A DNA stretch of 64,000 nucleotides from NCBI RefSeq assembly GCF_029227915.1, contig NC_079888.1, positions 12,261,001 through 12,325,000 of the forward strand. The letters run 5' to 3'. Numbering within the stretch: the first letter of the stretch is position 1; every line of letters begins with the position of its first letter. The stretch comes from Hydractinia symbiolongicarpus. Taxonomy: Eukaryota > Cnidaria > Hydrozoa > Anthoathecata > Hydractiniidae. The notes under the pieces are model-generated. The model did no database searches. It saw nothing but the letters and a program-made list of their open reading frames with translations, and had not been told where the DNA came from. Below are positions 49,201-58,338 of the stretch, piece by piece. The translations under genes were made by a program, and so were the position numbers.

Positions 49201-52200
49201 TTTTAAATGCTCACAAATTATACTTTATGTTAAAAACTTTTAGTAAAATTTAAAATAAATAGGAGAACTGTGTAATTATGGCATGGAAAAACTACATACC
49301 GTTTTGTGTACATAACAAACCTGAAAACTTTCTATACAGTTCTTAAGGTCGGACCTAAGGGCAGGATCCTCGTCTTCACTCTATAGAAAGTAAATAAAAT
49401 ATTCCTTAACACCTTTGCAGGAGCTAAAGAAACGCATACAAAAATACTGTCTTACTTTTAATTCCAAAAGACTGCAAAACCATTTTCTTGATCTTATTAT
49501 CCTGAATAGTTTCCTGAAGGTTTTTTTTTAACTCATTTTATTTTAACAGACAATGTTCATAGGGTCTTTTTTCTGAATTTTTCCTTTTTGCACATGACCT
49601 AATTTTACTGCAATTATTTTTATTATTATTAGGTAATTAGTCGATAAGGCCCATGGAAAAATCCACTTAGTCGGGATAGCAATGGAAAAGAACAGTCATT
49701 TGAATTTCGATAACGTCCGCCAGGACCCGTTTATAAATGAAAAAAGAATTAGAAACTCATTTACACATTAATTTTATTGTGTAGAGGTGGAAAAGCTGAT
49801 GAAGAAATGAATAGAATCATGCGCTTTTGACCAACTGTTTAGGAGATACAGAAGTTTATAATTTTGCTGACGTCAGCAAACTACCCCTGCAAAGTAGAAA
49901 AAAATTTCATTAGAAATTTGTAAACCCGTTGCCTTCATCGTATAGATTTTGAAACACTATCAAGAAAATATATCCAATCATTCGCTTTTGACAATGGTTA
50001 AGGAGATAAAAAGGTTTAAAAACTTTTGTTGACGTCAACAAAGTTCCACTGCAAAGGACAAAAAATTTTTCTTCAGAAATTTGCAAACCCGCTGCTTGCA
50101 TGTTATAGATCTCGAAACTCTTGACAAACGGTTAAGGAAATCTATGGATTTTAAAATTTTGCTGACGTCAGCAAAGTCCATCTCCCAAAAAAAGTCAAAA
50201 ATTTTTTTTTAAGAAATTTCCATACACGTTACATTCATCGTATAGATCTCGAAACGCTGATCAAGAAAATGTATAGGATCATTAACCTTTGACAAACTGT
50301 TGCGCGGTGAAAAATGACTGACGTCACCACTTCTTTCCAAGATATTTGGCCTTAAAGTTTTAAGTGCACTGTAATTGCTTTATTACCTTAGACACACAGA
50401 CACAGTCTTCGTATTATTATATAGATATTCTTTTTAGATGATGTTTACATGAGAGTTAAATTGGCTTGTAACTCAGATCATTATAAGTATCTAAGCACCA
50501 ACGCTGAAATAACAAGATGCTTTTTTCGAGGTTACTTTCCCGAACTTCATAAATATTCCAAATTCAATTATAAAAAAATTGGTGCTAAAAATGATTCTAA
50601 TTTCTAAGTTCCTTACCAAACAGTAGAACAAATAATTTACATTTATAAATATTTCTATTCTTTCTATGTCTTAATTGCAAGCTGAAATTGCAGCCAAACC
50701 CTTAATATAGACAAGCTTTCTAAGAAAAGGTTCGTTTTCAAAATAATTATTTTCTTCAAATATAAATAAAATGCAGTCAGAATATAATGTTGCTCTAGTT
50801 TCTTCATAATAATTTTTTATTCTATATGAATATTCTGATTTGAAGATCTTAATTTCGATGATTAAAAGGCATATAATAGCTATGGCAGAAATCTTTGAGC
50901 TGTAAGGCTTTTCGTTATTATTAAACTGTACAGATATAAATAACGACAAATTTAACGAGAACAATAAAATTTGTTGTTAATTATATATAACTGAGCTTAC
51001 CATTAGAAATTGTAAATCATCTGTGAAAAAATCCTATACAATAAACAAAGTAAGGACATTAAAATAAGATAAAACTTACACCTAGCATTGTTGTAACAAC
51101 TTTGAAAGGATAACATCACTAACCTCAACAGGCTTATTTGTGTGTGTCTTTTCATCTATAATTAAAAAAAAAGAAAATAACATCTAAACCATTTGTAGCA
51201 CATTGTAATGTAAACACAACTTCCACAATGATAAGGAAAAAATATCAAGTTAAAAACACAAAAAAAATTGAAAATAAAGTTGTGACTTTATTTTTAATTT
51301 TGTTGTGTGTTTTTGGACTTGATTATTTGTCTTTACCATTATAGTGCTATAAATGTATTTTCGTCACCTAGACATTATTACTAAGCAAGGTATTTTTACC
51401 TGGTTCCAGCGTAATCTCCATTATTCCACCTACTACTTTAAAACTCTCAACACAATTAAAATCGATGTTATCTAAATGATAAATTTGAGCAGAAGATGCT
51501 TGATAAAACCACATTAAATATCACTTAAATTACTACAAACCAATCTCATTACTTTTACATACCTTCTTCAGATTTAATGTGAACAGTCGTTGCCACATTA
51601 CTTGCTTTCTAAAGTGTATTTTAGTTTACAGTTTGTGACCCTCTAAGAAACGTTATTATTCCATCCTTTAACTTTTTATGCTTAATCCATTTATAATTCT
51701 TACACAAATTAGTTTTCTGTTTCTGTAAACAAAAAAATGTTAAGACAGCTTTTTTTACAAATACATTTACGCATATTGAAGAAGAACTATTTTGTTTATC
51801 ACTATCATACCGCCGGGCAGTGAGAAGGATTCGATCTGCGGTCCCTAGAAGTGGGAGCTCGCCCGTCATGATGGGAGGTCCGATCGGGGTGAACATTCTC
51901 AGTTGAGAATGATAACACAGATGCGCTATGATAAATATTCACCTCTATACATTTATGCAGTTTAAAATGTCTAAGATTTAAGGCGCCTCATATATCTTAC
52001 TGAAAACTGTAAAGGGTATTAGTCAATTTGCCGTCAACTTTTAACTACTAATAAAAAGTTACTTACCAGGGAATTTCTCACATCAGTAAAGAGATTTAGA
52101 CACTGGAAAAGAAACATTACAAAAGATGGACAGCATAGCTTTTATGTAGTTAGGCATGTTGCAAAAAAAGGAATATTGCTGACCTTACTTACATTGACTT

Positions 52201-55200
52201 TTGTTATATGACAGGAGGTGACAAAAAATTGTCTAGGATTGGGTTAAAATATGTGGCCTAAGAAATTGGGTATTTTAGACATTAATAGTTTTTAATTTAT
52301 CAAACAATAATGATAAAATTTTAAATTACCTCCACAGTACTTGGCCTTTCCTCAAATTTAGGACTCCAAGCTTTCGATATAAGATCCATGACTAATTCAC
52401 ACTCAGGTAAATTGTACAAATTTGACACATGGCTAATATCTGGTCTTTCATCTTCTTTTAGAGCTTGTAAAAGCAAGCCATCATTTAGCAAAGGTAAAAC
52501 ATCTTGCCATGGAGAATTAAGATCAGACATTATTTCATAGCTTGAAATAGCCAAGGAGTAAGTATCCGTTGCTTTTGATGGCTTTTTTGCAGCTCTTGAA
52601 CACAATTCAGGTGCTGTATAGGCAAGGGTCATGCCTTTAAGACTATTCAAAGTGATAGTGCTTGTGATAGTTTGTTGCAAAATAACCATTTCATCAAAGT
52701 CTGTAATTTTTATTTGAATTTGTTTATTGTTATTAGTCACTAGTAGATTGCTAGGTTTAAAATCCCGGTGAACTATGCTATTTTCATGCAAAAAAATCAA
52801 CCCCCTTGTTGCTTGCTGAATGTAATTTAATCTTTCATCAAAGACAAAATTACCATTGCTATTATGTATTGATAACAACTGACGCAAATTGTTCACTTTC
52901 TCACCTTCAAGATATACTTCACAAAATTCAAAAAGGAAAGCAGATGGGTGAACGCTATAGCCAAGAAATTGTACAATATTCTCATGCTTCAATTTACACA
53001 ACTGCTCAGCTATAATGATTAAATTCTTCTTCATTACTTTTTGTTTAAAGCACTTGACAGCAGCACATCTATTTGGCTGTAGCAATTTATATACAACAGC
53101 AGACATTCCTTCATCAATTTTGTGTGACAGGTTTATTGACATATTTAAATCAAGAACTTCATATTTAGAGATATCAGTCAACTTCTAAATTGAAGAAAGA
53201 AAACAAATTATGATGTTCTACTCCCTTTATCCAGAAAGGAGAAATTGTTGTGGCAGCTATTCAGTTATCATTATATAGAATTCTTTGCATGATTAACTGA
53301 ATAGTAAGGGTAAATTCTATTGTTACACTATATTGCACACACTATTGCAGGATTACTTGTAGAAAACAGATTCCAATAGTACAGCTATACATACAAATAG
53401 AATGTTTAAAAATGTTTTTAATTTGCTGAATAAAAATGCTTAATGTGCAGACACAGGAGGAACTCGTATTGAGGTAATTTACATCTATGTTTTTTTCCAA
53501 TGAGAGTTTAAAAAGAATAAAAAAGGCACCCTAATTTTCTCCTTCTCGTAACTGCTTGTATCTAAAGCTTCAATTTTCATGCACACAAAATAACTTATAG
53601 CACAGAGGCTTCTTTCTACTGTGCTTGAATATATACTTTCATTGTAACACATTTGTGTCAACGAACTATTTACATATGATAGTACTAATGTTTATGGTTT
53701 ACCCAAGAAGAAATTTCGAAAACTTTTTGAGTTAGCTGTCACTTGTTTGTCTATTGCAAGCAAGTTGAGAGTGTGATAAAGTTTCAAATAACATACATTT
53801 GATTCTCTTTTTAGCGAATCTGGACGAAATCACCTACTTCAGTTTGCGTAACATGAAATTGGTTAAGAGCTAACTTTTCAAAAATTTCTTAGGAAATGAA
53901 AATTGCAACTTTTGATACCACTGCATTTATCCTAATAATAAATAGCAGCTTCTAAACAAAAGTGTACAAGTCTTTACAAGGACACAGGAAAAACATCAAT
54001 TTTGATTGTTGCTTTTTCTATCCCTGAGTTACGGAGAACAACTTTAAATTAGGAAGTGTAGAATTCAAAAATTAAGCATATATATTTGAGTTAGTAAAAC
54101 AGTAAAATATGATTAGCACAATATTCTTGATGAAAATGATGAGAAGTTTGTTAAAAGTAAGTTGTCAAATTGAGCTTTTAATGAAACTTTTTTTATATAT
54201 ATTGATGAATTTCAGTAAGGCCAAACATTTATTTGTGTTGAAAAGGAAAACAACAATCTTAATCTTAACAATAATAATTCATGTTCATGTCTTCAGCTAA
54301 TTTAAATAACAAAACAGACTGTTAGGGCTATAAATTCTTTAAAATGCAACAGCACTTACTCTAGGAAATTCTGCATCCTTTAAATCAGCAACCGTATATG
54401 GCATTTTCGTCTTTTTATTCTAAAATATAACAAAGCAAGAATTCTTTTATTCTCGTACTTCAATTTTTGAAGATTTTTTGTCAAACAAAAAGAAAAAATT
54501 CGAAACCAAAGTGCTTCTTTGATTATAGAATTATGTGTTTGTGTTTGTACGCTCTGAAAACCAACTGCATATTGTTAACATCTTTTCCCAGGGCCTGTTT
54601 TTTGCAATCTAATAAGGGGCTAGTGATATCAAAAAGTAAAAAAGAAGCTCTAGGAACGAGATTGCATTTTATTGGAGGAACTTTAAATTTCTTAAAACTG
54701 TCTATTGTAGTAGATAAAGTTCTTCCAACAAATTTTGACATGGAGTATAATGAAAATTTTTCACTTTTGCTTCTGCTACACAACCCTTTATACATGGATT
54801 ATTGTATGATTAAAAGTCAAGCCAGATTTTACGTGTTTATTTGCATGTTAACTATAAAGTTTGATTAGCAGCAAATCACAACAACTATAATTTAACACAT
54901 CTAGGTACAAAATTTTTCTAATTGTATGGTAATACACTCTTACTTACATTTAAAACTTGTCTAATTGTAACAAAAATTTCAATTAGAAAAGATATTCAGC
55001 CTCAGTAGAAACATAAAGGTACCTTGTATAGAAAAAAAATATTCTTCTTATATATATGGCATAAAGTTTTATAAGTAATAAACTATACAACTATAATTTT
55101 TTTTAATTTTTTATAAAATGAGTTATATTATGTAACTTATGTAAGCCTAGAAATGCAACATTCTAAACTTTGTTAATAGTGCATGTTTTCTCTACCATTT

Positions 55201-58200
55201 TCAAGGACCTGTCCCTGAGCTTAGAAAACACAAAATTTTTTTAGCTTCTTATTTTAACATGGTTTTCAAACATAAATAATAAAAGGATTTGTGTATTATT
55301 CAAAGCCACTCAGGGTTACGAAGGAACAGTAAAATTATCGACTTTGCTTTAATATTCCGATGAAAAAATTTTATTTCATTTATGCTATTGATTCCTCTAA
55401 CAACAATAGGAAGCAAAGCAGATATAAGCACTAGCAGATCGTTTAAAACTGATAAAACTGACAAAAAAGAAATATTGTACCTGCTGACGCCACCATAAGT
55501 TAGGAGCACAGTAGTCATATCTGAGTTCAGTTCCAGAGGGGATTTCTTCAGTTGAATACAAACAAAGATGTATTCGATCATTGTAATGGATTTTTCTAAC
55601 CTTGCAATTTCCTTTTGGAGAGTCATTAACATACCTGCCAATTCTGTTTTGATAATATGTAGCATCAATACTAATGTATAATCACAGAATAGCATTATTT
55701 TAAACTGGTTAATCGCCAGTTTTTACATTTAAATCAGTTAGAAAACTTTTTAACACCTTTTATATATACCAAAGAAAAGAATTTTACAAAAACAGTTAGT
55801 ATTTAACATTTCCAGCTGAATTGAGCTGCTAAACGTTTGTGTGGCTGCACAAAGAGAAAAAAAATCTGCCATTCACAATTTGATATTAATTTCAAAATTT
55901 TTCCATGGACATCAATTTTAATTATCACAGACTTAAATTTGATCACCCTTTACAATAAACATACAATATGAATGTGGCCTACTTACCAATATTTTTGCAA
56001 ATTATCTTCAAAAAAGTACAGGAAGCAACCCTCCTTTTCATAATTGATTTCTCTAATTTCTCCTTCTTCTTTCGTTATTAAATCACCTGCATACTCGACT
56101 AAAAATGTATTCTTGGGAATTTTTTCTTTAGTAAAAACACCCTTCCCTAAGTAACAATATATTACATATGTGACATGTTTTGCGAATTAGGATACTCATT
56201 AAAATTTACATTAAAAATATGACACAAATATGCCACATGTTATTGAATATTATTACATATTATTGAAGTTCTATGTATGTCATAATAAGTCATCCATTCA
56301 TTTTTCTACGCTACAAAAAACATTTCTGTGTATTCTTATAAAACCTTTAAAATACCAACAGGGTCTTAAACATAAATTATAAAGAAAATTTTATATATAC
56401 AAAGCCCTCGCCATATTTTAATTAAAATTATTAACAAACTTACTCACAAAGTTTTATGTTGGCATAACTTATATACAAAGTTTTCACTATAATTTCCTAA
56501 AACTGCTTAAAAAAATTATTTTAATCTTACGGAAAACCTAACAATTTCTATAAATTATTTTTTTTAAATATTATAAAATATATTTCTATAAATTTTAAAC
56601 ATCAGTATCTACAAAAAAACAAGGTACCCCAAATTGCAAATCTTGATGTATATAGAATTGTTATTGCAAAACTATACTGAAAACGTTGGGACTAACAAAA
56701 GTATTTTGGGACTGATATTATTAGTCTAACGTTTTCAAATCTATACACTGACTTTGTACATGTATACAGTCAAAACTGTCTGCAACAATCGTAATTTTGT
56801 TGTTGTTATTGGTCACACTGTAGAAAACCTATGTGGAAATGTTAAATGTCTTTATAATTATTTATTGTCATAAAAAAAATCAAATTCAGATAATCACCAA
56901 TGATCCTTTGAAATTTAAAAAAAACTCACGTCAGTAGTCTTACTGTCAACATTGCTGTCACGTCGGCAGATATTTTACAAAGCCTAAACATTTGCTGTGT
57001 TTTATTAAAAATAAATTTTACGGCATGAACATTGTCTTATTTCATTGTCAAAAAGAAAATTTAACATTACCATATTTTATTAGAGACTTCTCTGGACTGG
57101 AATAACTTTTTTTTAATTTACACACAACTTACACTTATATTATATTAGAATGTGTTTCTACATTGTTGTTCATTGTGACACTATAAGAAAATGACTGATT
57201 ATCTTAATTTTCACGCATTTTTGTTCACTTTATATTGTCTTAGGTGAAAAAAAATAACAAAAAAGTTTTATTCATGCAAAATAATTTTTTTGTGTGTGTG
57301 AAAGAAAGCATTTTTTTTGATGAAGTTTTATGCATAAGTTTCAATTCAAAAAAGACAAAAAGATAAGTACTTTCCTTATTATACAAGCATATAATGAAGA
57401 AAGAATGTGACCATTCTGTCAAGGTGGTTTGATTATACTTACCAATATATTCATTAATATAGGCCACAAACAACTCTGGTCTGTCTTGTTGGTTTAGTAT
57501 CCAGGTTGTTGCATCTTCAAAGGCTGAATGCGTGTTCCTTCTTGTTGATCTAGTACTTCTTAACATGTTGAACTTTTCTGAAGAAATTTCTTTCTGAAGA
57601 TGAGACAGAACAACTAAAAACGGATTTTATAAGCAAATTATACTTAACTATATGACATATAACTATAGAATTATATATATAGTACAATTCTTGCAAATGA
57701 GCTTTGGGTAGTGTTAGAAGTACCTGTTTTCTGTTGTTTCACAATTGTTTACAACAAACAGAATGATAAATTAATTGTGAAACAATGAAGTTTTTGTTAA
57801 GGCATACCCTTTAATTTTCTAAAGATTGTAAGTTGGGAACTGTTTCAGAGTTAGAGTAAAAAACAACTGAACTTCATTGTGACTTTTGTTTATTACATAC
57901 AAATTTAATAATTCTTGCAAGTAAATTATTGTTTAATACACACACTTTTTGCGATTTTGCAAGGTCCTTTTTCAAGCTCTTGTGAAATCTGTGGAATTTG
58001 TGAAGCTGAAATACTTGAACATTTAAAATTCTATTGAACAAAACGTGTTGTGCTAATAGAATTATTAAACTTAATAATACTGATAATTTTATAGCGAAAT
58101 AGTGTGTTTGACCTACCTAAGGAGCTTTTCCACAAATTTTAAAATTACAAACAGGGGACGTTAAAAAAAGACAAACTTAGGCTTTATATGAAGGCTTTTT

Positions 58201-58338
58201 ACCGTTTTATAACAAAAATGACAATATTAAAACTTCATACCTTTTAACAAATTTATTACGAAAGTCAGGAGTCAGTGAGTCATAGGAGTTTCTAACTGCT
58301 CTTGCTAAATTACTCATTCCAATTTTCATATATTTCTT
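42057..58338 (-). CDS. SET - protein kinase - zinc finger - tyrosine recombinase fusion gene (22 predicted exons)
   Basis: Predicted exons in coding order: 58338-58241, 57988-57942 (uncertain), 57613-57443, 56146-55987, 55670-55481, 54419-54360, 53184-52330, 52102-52067, 51608-51563, 51471-51400, 51155-51124, 49380-49321, 48783-48733, 48155-48105, 46867-46793, 46100-45026, 44930-44388, 44104-44060, 43965-43903, 43246-43111, 42590-42391, 42199-42057. All have AG/GT borders and compatible phases, and the sum is 4209 nt, an exact multiple of three ending in TAG. Domains by residue: SET about 75-222, kinase about 243-527, acidic repeated linkers about 590-643, C2H2 and CCHC fingers about 677-775, tyrosine recombinase about 1020-1200, C-terminal DNA-binding-like region to 1402. 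The 5' end is not fixed. The exon ending at 51124 can be read on to a TAG at 51082, which would instead split this into a SET-kinase gene and a finger-recombinase gene. Function is unknown; a chromatin or nuclear role is inferred from the domains. Confidence 0.62.
43903..44104 (-). CDS. Two homologous small exons after the recombinase
   Basis: Exons 44104-44060 (NGASQRKFEGQSRV, donor GTACAG) and 43965-43903 (DEASQRLFKGNEKKPSSEKT, donor GTAAGT). Both start with a phase-1 Gly/Ser junction and share the x-x-ASQR-x-F-x-G core, so one is probably a duplicate of the other. Low-complexity hydrophilic linker. Confidence 0.6.
44388..44930 (-). CDS. Tyrosine recombinase catalytic domain
   Basis: The exon starts GGEPARMLLDDF, completing the N-A-R-R-G-G-E box begun in the previous exon. 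It then shows MTGKGNNHIVPVLIP (the candidate catalytic lysine turn), ATSNRHRVSTLYAAL (box II arginine, with T where HxxR has H), and YKHMGHSRAINEGTYQAP, with the conserved GH and the nucleophilic tyrosine. These are the marks of the phage-integrase/Crypton fold. All catalytic positions except the first H of HxxR can be placed (about residues 1025, 1074, 1151, 1177, 1186 of the model). Whether it still cuts DNA is unknown. Confidence 0.82.
45026..46100 (-). CDS. Zinc-finger and N-terminal recombinase exon (1075 bp)
   Basis: It opens with a C2H2 finger (YCIFC-KKKMSYLRRHIRSKH, spacing C-x2-C-x12-H-x4-H). It has a second CCHC-type knuckle (YCNNCKKFISRRFWYQHMKNC) about 70 residues later. A long helical region follows, corresponding in position to the core-binding domain of tyrosine recombinases, and ends at CACCRLTLLNARR, which carries the first catalytic arginine. 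The donor GTAATT is phase 1. The exon is far longer than its neighbours, as if retained from an intron-poor element. Confidence 0.78.
46169..46216. repeat. Hairpin with 13-bp arms in the intron before the zinc-finger exon
   Basis: gggtttcgtgaaa (46169-46181) and tttcacgaaaccc (46204-46216) are perfect complements. The spacer itself contains the palindrome aaaacccgggtttt. Possibly a small fold-back element. Confidence 0.7.
46793..46867 (-). CDS. 25-codon phase-0 exon before the zinc-finger exon
   Basis: Acceptor ctttag, donor GTAAAA. It reads VSLLNDSGFMIDTDVHVVDT followed by DQSAL, open in phase 0, and joins RRRKKPYRYC of the next exon. No domain is recognised. Confidence 0.55.
47887..48922. 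repeat. Direct tandem duplication with 610-bp period
   Basis: 47887-48292 and 48497-48922 align nearly throughout (for example the identical stretch from 'ttcattatatttaatgctac' onward at 47894 and 48504). Small insertions near 48710 raise the later offset. Each copy carries one 51-bp coding exon of the fusion gene plus flanking intron, so the duplication lengthened the protein by 17 codons in frame. Confidence 0.9.
48105..49380 (-). CDS. Three homologous acidic micro-exons
   Basis: Exons 49380-49321 (SEDEDPALRSDLKNCIESFQ), 48783-48733 (NKDEDQNKDFILKDCAQ) and 48155-48105 (NKGEDQNKDFILKDCLQ). All are phase 0-0, begin after -tag, end in CAG and are followed by GTT donors. The last two are copies made by a 610-bp tandem duplication that includes their introns. 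The protein result is a short acidic repeat with a single conserved cysteine per unit. Confidence 0.65.
49638..50426 (+). mobile_element. Element with hairpin-family ends and TGACGTCA subrepeats
   Basis: The left end tagtcgataaggcccatggaaaaatccac and right end gacacagtcttcgtattattatatagat match, diverged, the ends of the elements at 25878-25976 and 40402-40551. The interior is built of four diverged repeats of about 130-160 bp, each with 'cttttgac(c)aa...tt(a)aggagat...aaaattttg' followed by the palindrome TGACGTCA at 49868, 50030, 50163 and 50319. No coding frame. It sits in an intron of the fusion gene. Confidence 0.6.
51124..52102 (-). CDS. Linker exons after the kinase (four small exons)
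   Basis: Exons 52102-52067 (CLNLFTDVRNSL), 51608-51563 (KASNVATTVHIKSEE), 51471-51400 (NIDFNCVESFKVVGGIMEI plus TLEP) and 51155-51124 (EKTHTNKPVE). Phases run 0-0, 0-1, 1-1, 1-0, exactly what the flanking exons need. No domain is recognised; they may be a disordered or regulatory linker. If the donor GTTAGT at 51123 is not used, translation continues to a TAG at 51082. Confidence 0.55.
51780..51912 (-). repeat. Dispersed repeat related to 15.1-15.5 kb
   Basis: ccgtcatgatgggaggtccgatcggggtgaac followed by attctcagttgagaatg matches cgtcatgatgaatggttcgatcgtagtgaac at 15235-15268. The preceding cagtgagaaggattcgatc part matches the inverse of 15137-15215. It lies in an intron between linker exons, and the open frame over it is not a gene. 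Confidence 0.55.
52330..53184 (-). CDS. Protein kinase domain in a single 855-bp exon (DFD variant)
   Basis: A whole kinase fold in 285 codons, phase 0 at both ends (acceptor caatttag, donor GTAATT). Visible motifs are a glycine-loop-like DEGMSAVVYK, AVKC with the ATP-contacting lysine, helix-C AEQL, HENIVQFLGY, catalytic loop VHRDFKPSNLLV (D, K and N all kept), DFDEM in place of DFG, TLAYTAPEL, DTYSLAISSYEI and ERPS. The HEN-V-FLG and ERPS features recall the TKL/RIPK/receptor-kinase group. Loss of the DFG glycine with all catalytic residues kept leaves activity open; it could be active or act as a binding module. Genomic position and phase place it between the SET and recombinase parts of one transcript. 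Confidence 0.85.
54360..54419 (-). CDS. 20-codon phase-0 linker exon between SET and kinase
   Basis: Bounded by attttag and GTAAGT, it reads NKKTKMPYTVADLKDAEFPR. It is phase 0 on both sides and joins WWRQQ of the SET exon to KLTDISKYEV of the kinase exon. Its form (NK-x... DLK-D) is like the repeated exons at 49.3-48.1 kb, which suggests one ancestral micro-exon spread within the gene. Confidence 0.65.
54586..54665. mobile_element. Short inverted-repeat element, 'TCGTTCCCAGG' family (copy 3)
   Basis: Ends tcttttcccagggcctg and aagctctaggaacgagattg pair imperfectly. Located in the intron between the SET and 20-codon linker exons. Confidence 0.45.
55481..56146 (-). CDS. KMT5A-like SET domain (two exons, 56146-55987 and 55670-55481)
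   Basis: A SET methyltransferase domain. The first exon has GKGVFTKEKIPKNTFLVEY and AGDLITKEEGEIRE, the G-x-G-V-F...V-E-Y-x-G-D opening of SETD8/KMT5A-type domains. The second gives CIDAT, RIGRYVNDSPKGNCKV, then LCLYSTEEI and GTELRYDY with the active-site tyrosine, ending NLWWRQQ. The pseudoknot NHS is NDS here. S-adenosylmethionine-dependent lysine methylation is the family activity. No post-SET cysteines follow; the next exon is a short phase-0 linker into the kinase. Splice sites are GTAAGT and GTACAA in consistent phase. Confidence 0.88.
56678..56738. repeat. Imperfect hairpin in the intron before the SET exons' end
   Basis: tgaaaacgttgggactaa (from 56678) and ttagtctaacgttttca (to 56737) pair with one mismatch and one bulge, with a loop of about 25 nt. 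Non-coding. Confidence 0.55.
57443..58338 (-). CDS. N-terminal exons of the SET/kinase/recombinase gene
   Basis: Exon 58338-58241 reads KKYMKIGMSNLARAVRNSYD and SLTPDFRNKFVK, entered after cttctttag-type sequence and ended by GTATGA in phase 2. A following short exon (about 57988-57942) would give FHKSLKKDLAKSQK; its donor in a GTGTGTGT run is unsure. Exon 57613-57443 (VLSHLQKEISSEKF...ILNQQDRPELFVAYI) ends in GTAAGT, phase 1, and leads straight into the SET domain. The helical segment before the SET core is like that of KMT5A-like proteins. No initiating ATG is assigned; the start may lie above 58338. Confidence 0.55.

Noticed and set aside
50671-50964. 97-codon minus-strand frame inside the fusion-gene intron
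   Set aside because: No motif recognised and no matching splice phase with neighbours; AT-rich chance frame or unknown relic.
50998-51030. Extra exon (DLQFLM) between 51.1 and 49.4 kb
   Set aside because: It has acceptor and donor, but needs a phase-1 entry that the preceding exon gives only with a poor donor; leaving it out keeps all phases correct.
57443-57613. Death-fold or CARD-like domain before the SET domain
   Set aside because: The helical look suggested it at first, but the phase-consistent join (EYIG-KGVFT) shows this is the N-terminal flank of the SET domain, as in KMT5A-like proteins.
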